Shown here piece by piece: positions 14,971 to 23,187 of a stretch of DNA of 27,097 bases (position 1 is the stretch's first letter; every line of letters starts with the position of its first letter). The position numbers and the translations under genes were made by a program. The notes beneath the pieces were generated by a model, which saw only the letters and a program-made list of their open reading frames with translations, searched no databases and was not told where the DNA came from. The DNA is from a virus, in IMG/VR virus record IMGVR_UViG_3300021085_000173, positions 1 to 27,097 of that record, one strand, 5' to 3'.

Positions 14971-15585
14971 AAACCAAGTGAAATGTTAAGTCAAGTAAAA
15001 ACTCTTTTAGGAGTTGAGGTAAAACTTGAACAAATGAAATTAGAAAACGGAACTGTTTTAGAAGCAGATGCGTTTGCAGAGGGTAACGAAATCTTTATTG
15101 TAACCGAAGATGAGCGAGTAGCTTTACCAGTAGGGGAATACGTTTTAGAAGATGGTCAAACTTTAGTAATCGAAGAAGAAGGTCTTATTAAAGAATTGAA
15201 ATCTGAAAACGAAGAAGCTAAAGAAGAAGAGGTAGAAGTAGAAGCTGAAGAAGAAGAAAAAGAAGAAGAAATGGGTTACGCTACTAAAGAAGAACTTGCA
15301 GAGGTTAAATCAATGATTGAAGAAATCAAAGCAATGTTAGAACCTAAAGAGGAGATGAGTGAAGAGCCAAAAGAAGAATTAAAAGAGGAAGTAGAACTTT
15401 CTGAAGTTCCTCAAGAGGTTGTTAATGAAATCCCAGAAGAAGTAAAACAAGAATTATCTGAACCTGCTGCTGAACCAATTAACACAAACGCAGAAGTTTC
15501 AAAAACACAAGTAAAATTCAATATTGCATCTAAAAGAAAGATGTCTACATTGGATAGAGTAATGAGTAAAATGAATAAATTTTAA
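14968..15585 (+). CDS. Acidic scaffold-like protein
   Basis: 205 residues. The N-terminal 75 residues form a beta-rich domain (VKLEQMKLENGTVLEADAFA; EGNEIFIVTEDERVALPVGE). The middle, about 78-160, is an extreme Glu-rich low-complexity helix (EEAKEEEVEVEAEEEEKEEE), and the C-terminus is basic (KFNIASKRKMSTLDRVMSKM). Acidic helix plus basic tail, placed between protease and major capsid, fits a scaffolding protein whose tail contacts the capsid. A role as decoration or assembly chaperone is possible. No sequence motif proves it. Confidence 0.6.
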   Translation: MKPSEMLSQVKTLLGVEVKLEQMKLENGTVLEADAFAEGNEIFIVTEDERVALPVGEYVLEDGQTLVIEEEGLIKELKSENEEAKEEEVEVEAEEEEKEEEMGYATKEELAEVKSMIEEIKAMLEPKEEMSEEPKEELKEEVELSEVPQEVVNEIPEEVKQELSEPAAEPINTNAEVSKTQVKFNIASKRKMSTLDRVMSKMNKF

Positions 15586-15606
15586 TAACAAATAAATTAA
15601 ATAAAA

Positions 15607-16527
15607 ATGAGTGTATCTTTAACATCAAGCTATAACGGGGAATTCTCGGGTAAATTTATAGCGAGTGCATTATTATCAGCATCAACTTTAGATAGTGGTG
15701 CTATTTCAATTCTACCAAACGTAAAGTTTAAATCTGTTATCCAAAAAGGAGCAACTGATGACATCGTAAAAGATGCATCTTGTGACTTTGTAACTAATCA
15801 AGGAACTTTAACTTTAACGGAAGCAGTATTGCAACCAGAAGAGTTTCAAGTAAATTTAGAACTATGTAAGAAAGACCTACATAATTCGTGGCAGGCTGCC
15901 CAGATGGGGTACTCATCATTCGATAATTTAGCACCATCTTTTGCAGAATTTGTAATTGCTCACGTTGCTGCAAAGGTAGCTGATAGAACAGAGAAAAACA
16001 TTTGGAGTGGAGCAACTGCAACAAGTGGACAATTCGATGGATTTACTGCAAAGTTAACTGCTGATACAGATGTAATCGATGTAACTGCTGGAACTGTAAC
16101 TGCTGCAAACGTAATCGCTGAATTAGGAAAAGTAGTAGATGCTATTCCAACTGCTGTTTACGGACAAGAAGATTTAACATTATATGTATCTTCAAATGTA
16201 GCAAGAGCATACATTAGAGCATTAGGAGGTTTCGCTGCAACTATTGGAGCAAATGGTTCTGACAACAAAGGAACTCAATGGTACAACGGAGGAGAATTAT
16301 CTTTCGATGGTATCAACATTTTCGTAGCTAAAGGATTAGCTGATAACACAATGGTAGCTGCACAAAAATCAAACTTATATTTTGGAACTGGTTTATTAAA
16401 CGACCAAAACGAAGTAAAAGTAATTGATATGTCAGATATCGATGGTTCTCAAAATGTTAGAGTAATTATGAGATTTACCGCAGGTGTACAACACGTTTTC
16501 GGTGGAGATATCGTACTTTATTCTTAA
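15607..16527 (+). CDS. Major capsid protein (HK97 fold)
   Basis: 306 residues, starting MSVSLTSSYNGEFSGKFIAS. The pattern fits HK97-type shells without a long delta domain: N-arm, SILPNVKFKSVIQKGA (34-49), the long spine helix around FAEFVIAHVAAKVADRTEKN, an A-domain region LTLYVSSNVARAYIRALGG, and the final GVQHVFGGDIVLYS. Codon choice shifts visibly toward ATC, TTC and AAC compared with neighbouring tail and fibre genes, as expected for an abundant protein. It is flanked by the scaffold upstream and a terminator downstream. The family is divergent, so the name rests on size, fold pattern, position and codon use. Confidence 0.8.
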   Translation: MSVSLTSSYNGEFSGKFIASALLSASTLDSGAISILPNVKFKSVIQKGATDDIVKDASCDFVTNQGTLTLTEAVLQPEEFQVNLELCKKDLHNSWQAAQMGYSSFDNLAPSFAEFVIAHVAAKVADRTEKNIWSGATATSGQFDGFTAKLTADTDVIDVTAGTVTAANVIAELGKVVDAIPTAVYGQEDLTLYVSSNVARAYIRALGGFAATIGANGSDNKGTQWYNGGELSFDGINIFVAKGLADNTMVAAQKSNLYFGTGLLNDQNEVKVIDMSDIDGSQNVRVIMRFTAGVQHVFGGDIVLYS

Positions 16528-16554
16528 AATTAATTAATAATCATTAAAGGGGGT

Positions 16555-16586
16555 GGGTATGCGAAATGCACATCTACCCTTTTTTA
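16555..16586 (+). terminator. Terminator after major capsid gene
   Basis: GGGTA (16555-16559) pairs with TACCC (16575-16579), with an inner TGC/GCA helix and a bulge, followed by T6. It lies 27 bases after the capsid stop. No late motif follows before the next gene, so some readthrough must feed the tail-tube gene, lowering its level relative to capsid. Confidence 0.6.
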
Positions 16587-16606
16587 TTTAAAACAATATA
16601 AAAACT

Positions 16607-17134
16607 ATGGCTTGTTCATTAACAACTGGACGTAAAGTACCTTGTAAATCGGCAGTAGGTGGTATTAAAACTATTTACTTTGCTGACTATGGAACTTTAG
16701 GAGATGCTACTATCGTAGCAGGAGAGATTACTGGTTTAGCAGGAACTCCAGATTTTTTCCAATTTGATGTAAAAGGTAGTTCTGCTTTAGAAACTGCAAT
16801 TAATTCATCAAGAGAAAATGGAACAACTTTCTATGAAAGTACATTAACTATGTCTTTAACATTCCAAGACAAAGCAACTCAAGAAGAGTTGAAACTAATT
16901 GCACACGCAAGACCTCACGTTGCTATTGAAGATTATAATGGGAATTATTTCTTATTAGGATTGGAACACGGAGCAGAGGTAACAGGTGGTTCTATTACAA
17001 GTGGAGCAGCAATGGGAGATTTAAGTGGTTACTCTTTAACGATTGTAGCACAAGAAACTGCACCTCCTTACTTTGTAACATCAACAGTAATTACAGATGA
17101 TGCATCTGCGGTTCAAATTGACCCAACTGCATAA
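16607..17134 (+). CDS. Putative major tail (tube) protein
   Basis: 175 residues starting MACSLTTGRKVPCKSAVGGI. The chain is beta-rich with a central helix (STLTMSLTFQDKATQEELKLI), then VAIEDYNGNYFLLGLEHGAE and a terminal strand region. This strand-helix-strand layout, with a substitution-like N-terminus and a loop GGSITSGAAMGDLSGYSLTI, matches tail-tube proteins of Bacteroidota phages as I know them. It sits between two terminators, as highly expressed genes often do. Alternative: a head decoration protein. Start is ATG at 16607, preceded by an A-rich leader. Confidence 0.6.
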   Translation: MACSLTTGRKVPCKSAVGGIKTIYFADYGTLGDATIVAGEITGLAGTPDFFQFDVKGSSALETAINSSRENGTTFYESTLTMSLTFQDKATQEELKLIAHARPHVAIEDYNGNYFLLGLEHGAEVTGGSITSGAAMGDLSGYSLTIVAQETAPPYFVTSTVITDDASAVQIDPTA

Positions 17135-17157
17135 TTAAATTTAACTTTATATTAAAG

Positions 17158-17184
17158 GGGTATCTTAACGGATACCCTTTTTTT
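17158..17184 (+). terminator. Strong terminator after tail-tube gene
   Basis: GGGTATC (17158-17164) and GATACCC (17171-17177) are a perfect seven-pair stem with a TTAACG loop, followed by T7 (17178-17184). It is the clearest terminator in the window and lies 23 bases after the stop. Copy 5 of the late motif follows 29 bases later. Confidence 0.8.
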
Positions 17185-17213
17185 ATTTAATACATACAAA
17201 AAATAGTATTTGT

Positions 17214-17230
17214 TACTATATACTAATATG
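17214..17230 (+). promoter_or_regulatory. Late control motif, copy 5 (portal operon)
   Basis: TACTATATACTAATATG ends in the ATG at 17228. It directly follows a strong terminator, so transcription of the portal operon needs a new start here or readthrough. It also decides the start codon, since an in-frame TTG at 17210 would begin upstream of the motif. Confidence 0.65.
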
Positions 17231-17572
17231 AAAGTATTAACGACAAGTACAGATGCACAAACTTTAAAAGTAATACCACGAGAATATGTGGGTACAGTTA
17301 CTTTAAAATTAAGAGATGATAGCACCAATGAGGTTACTACTGCAAGTGTAAATACAGTTACCGATAAAGATTATTTAAGCGTTTCTTATGCCTTTAATCT
17401 AAAAGAGGGTAGATATTATGATTTAACTCTTTTAAATGGTTCTAATGTAGTTTATTTAGATAAAATATTCTGTACAGATCAAACAATAAACCAAGATACC
17501 AACGACTACTATTCAGTTAATAAAGATGAGTATGTAAGTAAAGATGGTAATAATGATTATATAGTTTTATAA
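17228..17572 (+). CDS. Small beta-rich structural protein before portal (114 aa)
   Basis: 114 residues from ATG 17228, chosen because of the late motif that ends in this codon. The sequence VGTVTLKLRDDSTNEVTTAS, then GRYYDLTLLNGSNVVYLDKI and DYYSVNKDEYVS, looks like a small beta-sandwich. It is a type of protein I associate with flavobacterial phage head regions. A neck, decoration or minor virion role is possible; nothing proves it. The portal follows after one base. Confidence 0.6.
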   Translation: MKVLTTSTDAQTLKVIPREYVGTVTLKLRDDSTNEVTTASVNTVTDKDYLSVSYAFNLKEGRYYDLTLLNGSNVVYLDKIFCTDQTINQDTNDYYSVNKDEYVSKDGNNDYIVL

Positions 17573-17573
17573 T

Positions 17574-19328
17574 ATGAATGATTTAAGAGTATTAAATTTA
17601 TCGACTTATACAAGTCCTAAAATAAAAGAAACAAAGACAGATAACTTTGTTGCTTATGGAGAGGACAATAACTACTTTCAGTTTTTAATTGATAGATATA
17701 ATGGTAGTGCTACAAACAATGCTATTATAAATGGAATGTCAGAGATGATATTTGGTAGAGGTTTAGATGCAACAGATAGCAATAGAAAGCCAGAGGCATA
17801 CGCACAAATGATTACTTTGTTTCACGATGATTGTGTAAGAAGATTGTCAAGTGATTTAAAACTAATGGGGCAATGTGCAATGCAAGTTATTTATTCAAAG
17901 GATAGAAAAACGATTGCAAGAGTTGAGCATATACCTGTTGAAACATTACGAGCAGAAAAGTGTAACGAAAAAGGGGAGATAGAAGCGTATTATATGCACC
18001 CAGATTGGGCGAACTATAAAAAGAATGATACTTTAAAAAGAATAGAAGCATTTGGTTATGGTAACGAGCCAATACAAATCTATTATGTAAAACCTTATAA
18101 GGCAGGATACAAATATTATTCTCCAGTAGATTATCAAGGTGGGATACAATATGCAGAATTAGAAGAAGAAATATCTAACTACCATATTAATAACATTATG
18201 AATGGGTTAGCACCAAGTATGTTAATTAACTTTAATAATGGTACACCAGACCCAGAACAAAGACAATTAATAGAAAACAGAATTTATCAAAAGTTTAGTG
18301 GTAGTTCTAATAGTGGTAAGTTTATTTTATCTTTTAACGATGATGCAAATACTGCTGCAAGTATAGAACCAATTCAATTAAGTGATGCACATAACCAATA
18401 CCAATTCCTTTCAGATGAAAGTATGCGTAAAATTATGGTAGCACACCGAGTTGTATCTCCAATGTTATTAGGTGTAAAAGATAGTAGTGGTTTAGGTAAT
18501 AATGCAGACGAATTAAAAACTGCATCTTTATTAATGGATAACACAGTTATTAGACCATTTCAGACACTTTTAATAAATGCCTTTGATGATATATTAGCTT
18601 ACAATGATATTAGCTTAAATCTATACTTTAAAACATTACAACCTTTAGAATTTAAAGAGTTAGATAATGTTGTAGATGGGGAAACAAGAGAAGAGGAAAC
18701 TGGTGTTAAGTTAGCAAAAGAAAACGAGGATTTCAATGACGAAGAAATGCTTAATGCTTTAGATGGAGAAGAAATATCTGACGAGTGGGAGCTTGTAGAG
18801 AAAAGAGAATATTCAGAAGATAACGAAAGCGTAGAAGATTGGGCAGGTAGTTTGGTAAAGGAAAAGAAAAGCACCTTAAATAAATTAGCTGACTTTATTA
18901 AATCAAAACCAAACGACAAAAGTAAATTAGATAAAAGTTTTTACAAGGTTAGATACGAGTATTCAGAAAAGTATTCAAGTGATAACTCAAGAAACTTTTG
19001 TACAACAATGATGGGTAGAACATCAAAGGGTGTTGTTTATAGAAAAGAAGATATAGACCAAGCAAGTTTTAGTGGTGTAAATAAATCATTCGGTCACAAA
19101 GGAAACAACTACTCACTTTTTAAATACAAGGGTGGAGTTAATTGTGGACATTATTGGTCTGAAAACCTTTATAGGTTAAAATCTAAAACTGAAAAGTATA
19201 TATCAAAGGGTAAGGAAGTTGATAGCATACCGAAGAGTTACACACCAAAAGGAGAAGAATATAGGACATCTGAAATAGCACCAAAGGATATGCCTAACAA
19301 TGGACATCACCCAAATTATAAAGGATAA
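17574..19328 (+). CDS. Portal protein with C-terminal Cys/His domain
   Basis: 584 residues. Residues 1-370 look like an HK97/SPP1-type portal: VAYGEDNNYFQFLIDRYNGS, GRGLDAT, the wing and stem (YYSPVDYQGGIQYAELEEEI, SNYHINNIMNGLAPSMLINF), and LLGVKDSSGLGNNADELKTA near the crown. An acidic linker follows (about 370-440). Residues 455-584 form a second domain with RNFCTTMMGRTSKGVVYRKE and FKYKGGVNCGHYWSENLYRL, where Cys476, Cys524, His526 and nearby residues may hold a metal. Portals dodecamerise at one capsid vertex. The fusion is unusual, and in other phages such a domain may be separate or part of a minor head protein. Confidence 0.85.
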   Translation: MNDLRVLNLSTYTSPKIKETKTDNFVAYGEDNNYFQFLIDRYNGSATNNAIINGMSEMIFGRGLDATDSNRKPEAYAQMITLFHDDCVRRLSSDLKLMGQCAMQVIYSKDRKTIARVEHIPVETLRAEKCNEKGEIEAYYMHPDWANYKKNDTLKRIEAFGYGNEPIQIYYVKPYKAGYKYYSPVDYQGGIQYAELEEEISNYHINNIMNGLAPSMLINFNNGTPDPEQRQLIENRIYQKFSGSSNSGKFILSFNDDANTAASIEPIQLSDAHNQYQFLSDESMRKIMVAHRVVSPMLLGVKDSSGLGNNADELKTASLLMDNTVIRPFQTLLINAFDDILAYNDISLNLYFKTLQPLEFKELDNVVDGETREEETGVKLAKENEDFNDEEMLNALDGEEISDEWELVEKREYSEDNESVEDWAGSLVKEKKSTLNKLADFIKSKPNDKSKLDKSFYKVRYEYSEKYSSDNSRNFCTTMMGRTSKGVVYRKEDIDQASFSGVNKSFGHKGNNYSLFKYKGGVNCGHYWSENLYRLKSKTEKYISKGKEVDSIPKSYTPKGEEYRTSEIAPKDMPNNGHHPNYKG

Positions 19329-19331
19329 AAT

Positions 19332-19832
19332 ATGGCAACTGCATTATTTATAAGTAGAACAGATTTAATAAAGAATAGCATCCTTGATGGGAATGTAGAT
19401 ACGGACAAGTTTATACAATTCATTAAGATAGCACAACAAATAGATATCCAAAATTATTTAGGTACTGATTTATACAACAAGATTAGTGCTGATATTATAG
19501 CAGATAATTTAACAGGTGCTTATTTAGATTTGGTAAATGATTATGTACAACCAATGCTAATCCACTATGCGATGATGCAATACCTACCTTTTGCAGCATA
19601 TCAAATTAAGAATGGCGGTATCAGTAAGCACAATTCAGAGAATGCAGAAAGTGTTTCAAAGGATGAGGTTGATTATTTAGTAAATAAGGAAAGAAACTTT
19701 GCAGAGTATTATACTCGTAGATTTATAGATTATATTAGTTTCCACGAAGAAGATTTTCCAGAGTACAATAGTAATAACAATGAGGACATAAGTCCCGATA
19801 CAAATGATTTATTCAATGGATGGGTGTTATAA
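19332..19832 (+). CDS. Head-tail connector-like protein
   Basis: 166 residues, mostly helical. It has the layout of gp6/gp15-type connectors: helix 1 (FISRTDLIKNSI), FIQFIKIAQQIDIQNYLG, the long helix YVQPMLIHYAMMQYLPFAAY, a loop with NGGISKHNSENAESVSKDEV, and a final helix EVDYLVNKERNFAEYYTRRF. The gene begins three bases after the portal stop, the standard position for the connector that binds the portal. The acidic, Asn-rich tail is disordered. Confidence 0.7.
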   Translation: MATALFISRTDLIKNSILDGNVDTDKFIQFIKIAQQIDIQNYLGTDLYNKISADIIADNLTGAYLDLVNDYVQPMLIHYAMMQYLPFAAYQIKNGGISKHNSENAESVSKDEVDYLVNKERNFAEYYTRRFIDYISFHEEDFPEYNSNNNEDISPDTNDLFNGWVL

Positions 19833-19894
19833 ACCAAAAAAAGAAAACATTGTTAAACTTAAAAAGTATTTAACAAAAGATAAAAAAGAAAAAG

Positions 19895-20470
19895 ATGGCA
19901 AACGAAATATACGATAGCACTTGGTGGGGTAATACGATTGATACTGCATCTTCTATTGGTACATCAACAGAGATGATACAAGGTCAGTTCAATCTTACGA
20001 AGTTAGGAGATGAATTAGTTACTAATGGAAGTTTTGCTACTGATAGTGATTGGATTAAACTTAATGGTACTACAATAAGTGGAGGTGTTGCGAGAGTTGT
20101 CGCTGATGGAAATATTGAAGCTGGTTCAAGTAACTGGACTTTAAAACAAACAGTATTTGAGGAAAATAAAACATACCAAGTAACATTTAGAGCAAGACAA
20201 GTATCTGGTAGTGGAACATTTCAAGTAGGTAGAGATTACTATTCTTTTGTAGACAAAGTTATAACCTCAAGTTTTGTAGAATATAGTTTTACAGTTAATT
20301 CTGAAAGTTTAAATTTTGATGGTTATTTAGTTTTTGGTGGAAGAACAAGTGGAGATGTGTTTGAAGTTGACAACGTATCAGTAAAAGAAGTAAGAGCAAC
20401 AACAGTAGAAGCTAAAAAATGTTTAGCTGATACAATTCATAGAATAGGATTACAAGACATACAAAACTAA
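19895..20470 (+). CDS. Small structural protein with carbohydrate-binding-like domain
   Basis: 191 residues. A conserved-looking head, MANEIYDSTWWGNTIDTASS, and tail, VEAKKCLADTIHRIGLQDIQ, flank a beta-sandwich insert at about 37-165: LGDELVTNGSFATDSDWIKL, ISGGVARVVAD, ending VFEVDNVSVKEV. This insert has the N-G-x-F...W and final V-D-N-V-S-V-(K) marks of CBM 4/9-type jelly-roll modules common in phage adhesins. It sits immediately before the fibre array and probably serves as an adaptor or adhesin. The 62-base gap upstream is A-rich with a weak GTTAAA/TTTAAC inverted repeat. Confidence 0.6.
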   Translation: MANEIYDSTWWGNTIDTASSIGTSTEMIQGQFNLTKLGDELVTNGSFATDSDWIKLNGTTISGGVARVVADGNIEAGSSNWTLKQTVFEENKTYQVTFRARQVSGSGTFQVGRDYYSFVDKVITSSFVEYSFTVNSESLNFDGYLVFGGRTSGDVFEVDNVSVKEVRATTVEAKKCLADTIHRIGLQDIQN

Positions 20471-20475
20471 AAACA

Positions 20476-21753
20476 ATGGCAAAACCAAAATTAGCATTAA
20501 TACCAGCTGCACAAGGCACAAGTTTATACTCCGTACTACCATCGAGTGGTGTGGGAGATTTCAGCTTTACTCGTAGCGGTTCGGCAACAAGAATAAACGC
20601 ACAAGGACTAATAGAAACAGTTGCAAGTGGTGTTTCAAGATTAAACTACCCATTGATTGATGGTGTTGTAAAAGGATGTCCACATCACATTTTAGAGCCA
20701 CAGAGATTGCAGTTAGTACAGTATTCAGAAGATTTTAGTAATTCTTATTGGGGTACAGCAAGAATAGAAACGCCTTATATTGCAGATGTTTTATCGCCAG
20801 ATGGAACTTTAAATGCATATACTTTAGAAATATCAAGCGGACAAACTGGTGGCGGTGGAGTTTTTAAAGGATTATCTGTTACTGGAGATAATAGTTTTTC
20901 TGTATTTGCAAAGAAAAAAACTGCTAATTATTTAGCTTTAGGAGATACTGGATTAACAACTAATGCTGTTTATTTTGATTTAGAAAATGGAGTTGTAGGA
21001 ACTACATATAACGCAACTGGAGAGATACAAGATTTTGGTAATGGGTGGTACAGATGCACAATGAAATACACTTTAACATCTACTGGTAATAAATTTATCT
21101 ATTTATCAAATATAGATGGAACAATAATTGGCGGTGTTGTTGGTGGCGATAGTATTTACATATACGGCGCACAAATTGAAAGTGGTTCTTTTCCAACCTC
21201 TTACATTCCCAACTACGGAACTGCTGCTGGTGTTACTCGTTCAGCTGAAACTGCTACTGGTTCTGGAGATGCAGATACTTTTAATGATAGTGAGGGTGTT
21301 TTGATGGCAGAGATAAGTGCATTAGCTAATGATGGAATAAGAGTAATTACATTATCTAATGGAAGTAATGCGGAAAGAATACTTTTATCTTATAACCAAA
21401 ATGGTAGATTAGATGTAAATATTATTGAAAACGACAGTTATCAAGCTGTTTTTAATTACACAAATATAAATTCAATTGAATTTAATAAAATATTGATTTC
21501 TTATAAGCAAAATGATTTTAAACTTTGGTTAAATGGTTTTCAAGTAGGTAGTGTTGAAAATGGAAACACTCCAGTAGGTCTAAATACATTAAATTTTGGT
21601 GCAACTTATAATGCGTCTGTTGAATCTTTCTACGGTAACACTAAACAACTTCAATACTTTGACACTGCATTAACAAATAGCGAATTAGAACAACTAACGT
21701 CTTGGGTATCTTTTCAAGAGATGGCTGAAGGACAATTATACACAATAGAATAG
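20476..21753 (+). CDS. Fibre/lectin-like protein, paralog 1
   Basis: 425 residues, first of five related genes. The N-terminus (MAKPKLALIPAAQGTSLYSV; FSFTRSGSATRINAQGLIET) differs from the other four before the shared SATRxNxxGLIE block. Then comes a CBM-like jelly roll starting at YSEDFSNSYW (about 83-92), a hinge (TSYIPNYGTAAGVTRSAETA, GSG) at about 240-263, and a LamG/concanavalin A-like domain from about 264 to 405 with KILISYKQNDFKLWLNGFQV. The first block resembles phage head-spike or fibre N-terminal domains. Likely role: an exposed fibre that binds host surface glycans. It follows the small adhesin by five bases. Confidence 0.7.
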   Translation: MAKPKLALIPAAQGTSLYSVLPSSGVGDFSFTRSGSATRINAQGLIETVASGVSRLNYPLIDGVVKGCPHHILEPQRLQLVQYSEDFSNSYWGTARIETPYIADVLSPDGTLNAYTLEISSGQTGGGGVFKGLSVTGDNSFSVFAKKKTANYLALGDTGLTTNAVYFDLENGVVGTTYNATGEIQDFGNGWYRCTMKYTLTSTGNKFIYLSNIDGTIIGGVVGGDSIYIYGAQIESGSFPTSYIPNYGTAAGVTRSAETATGSGDADTFNDSEGVLMAEISALANDGIRVITLSNGSNAERILLSYNQNGRLDVNIIENDSYQAVFNYTNINSIEFNKILISYKQNDFKLWLNGFQVGSVENGNTPVGLNTLNFGATYNASVESFYGNTKQLQYFDTALTNSELEQLTSWVSFQEMAEGQLYTIE

Positions 21754-21755
21754 AT

Positions 21756-22949
21756 ATGGCACAAACTTTAAAATTCGGTAACGGAACTTGGGCAACTAAA
21801 AAGGGTTCTACTCTTGCTTATAATGATGAGGATGGAAACTATAAACCATTACCATTTACATATACTGGTGCTGGTAAAGGTACAAGAGTTAACAAAGAGG
21901 GTTTAATTGAGGTTGTAGAAAACGACAGACCAAGAATAGATTATTTAGATAGCGAAGATGGTGTATTTCTTTTGGAAAAGGCATCGACAAATTTGGTTAC
22001 TTATTCAGAAGATTTTAGTAATGCTGCTTGGACTAAAACTGGAGCAACTACTGTTGCATCTAATACAGTTATTTCTCCAGATGGTAATTTAAATGGAAGC
22101 ACAATAAGCGGTTTAACTGGTAGTGGTAGTAATGATATTTATTTTATAACTGGAGTAAATCCAGCAAGTAAAACATATTGTGCATCGGTTTATTTAAAAG
22201 GAGAGGGTACGTTGCGACTACAAACATCAAACAACGTAAATCAAGGTATTTCTAAAACTATTACTCTAACAAGCAACTGGAAAAGACATTCAGTTATAGG
22301 AACTTTTAATTCTACATCTGGTAATTTATCAGTTACAATCGATGACACTACTGCAACTGCTACTCAATTTGATATTTGGGGAGCAATGCTTGAGGAAAAT
22401 TCAATAGCATCTTCATACATCCCAACACAAGGCACAATCCAAACTAGAGTGGCTGAAACTGCAAGTGGTTCTGGAAACTCGGAAGTATTTAATAGTTCAG
22501 AGGGGGTATTGTTTGTAGAAATGAGTGCTTCTGATAATAATTCAAGAATATCATTAAGTGATGGAAGTACAAGCAACAGAGTATCTTTTAAAATTACTGA
22601 TGATAATATAGATTTTCAATACAGAGTAGGAGGGAATTATTCATATAGAGTAAATGTGGATGTAAATAATTATTTAAATAATAAGATACTAATGTCATAT
22701 AATAATGGGTTATTTGTTGGTTATTTAAACGGATTTCCTATAAGTAATAAAATTAGTGGAGTTTCTTTAGCTGATGGGGTTGTAAATAGGTTAAATCTAA
22801 ATGATGGAGATGCTTCCGATGGTTTTAAAGGTAGGATAAAAGAAATTGGCTACTACGATGAAATTTTAACAGACGAAGAATTGGAGTATATGACAAGTTA
22901 TAGGTCATTATCAGCAATGTTAAAAGAATTAAATATAAAAGCATTATAA
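21756..22949 (+). CDS. Fibre/lectin-like protein, paralog 2
   Basis: 397 residues. It shares with paralogs 3-5 the start TLKFGNGTWATKKGSTLAYN and the block VNKEGLIEVV (46-54). The CBM-like domain is at about 82-215 (YSEDFSNAAWTKTG; VISPDGN), the hinge at 216-240 (IASSYIPTQGTIQTRVAETA) and the LamG-like domain at about 241-365. The C-terminal 35 residues (DEILTDEELEYMTSYRSLSA, then MLKELNIKAL) are nearly identical to those of paralog 3. The middle is divergent. The 3' end forms part of a direct repeat with the paralog 3/4 junction. Confidence 0.7.
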   Translation: MAQTLKFGNGTWATKKGSTLAYNDEDGNYKPLPFTYTGAGKGTRVNKEGLIEVVENDRPRIDYLDSEDGVFLLEKASTNLVTYSEDFSNAAWTKTGATTVASNTVISPDGNLNGSTISGLTGSGSNDIYFITGVNPASKTYCASVYLKGEGTLRLQTSNNVNQGISKTITLTSNWKRHSVIGTFNSTSGNLSVTIDDTTATATQFDIWGAMLEENSIASSYIPTQGTIQTRVAETASGSGNSEVFNSSEGVLFVEMSASDNNSRISLSDGSTSNRVSFKITDDNIDFQYRVGGNYSYRVNVDVNNYLNNKILMSYNNGLFVGYLNGFPISNKISGVSLADGVVNRLNLNDGDASDGFKGRIKEIGYYDEILTDEELEYMTSYRSLSAMLKELNIKAL

Positions 22950-23187
22950 AATGGCAAAACAATTAAAATTTGGTAATGGAGAATGGTATGGAGCAGATGG
23001 CTCTATCCTTGCATACAACGATTTAAACGATAACTATAAGCCACTTCCTTTCAAATTTGAGCGTGGAAGTTCAGCAACAAGAGTAAATAAAGAAGGGTTG
23101 ATTGAATTAGTTGGTAGTAATCAACCAAGAGTAGATTATAAAGACAGTAGTGATGGTGTGTTTCTTTTGGAGAAGGAAGCTACAAAT
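22857..23187 (+). repeat. Direct repeat copy A at the paralog 2/3 junction
   Basis: This covers the 3' end of paralog 2, the one-base gap and the first about 79 codons of paralog 3. It matches 24064-24394 at an offset of 1207 bases with about nine mismatches by eye. Similarity drops sharply beyond both ends, where the variable domains begin. Confidence 0.8.

Noticed and set aside
17210-17230. TTG at 17210 as start of the 17228 gene
   Set aside because: It would add six residues that overlap the late motif; the other four motif copies all place the start at the terminal ATG.
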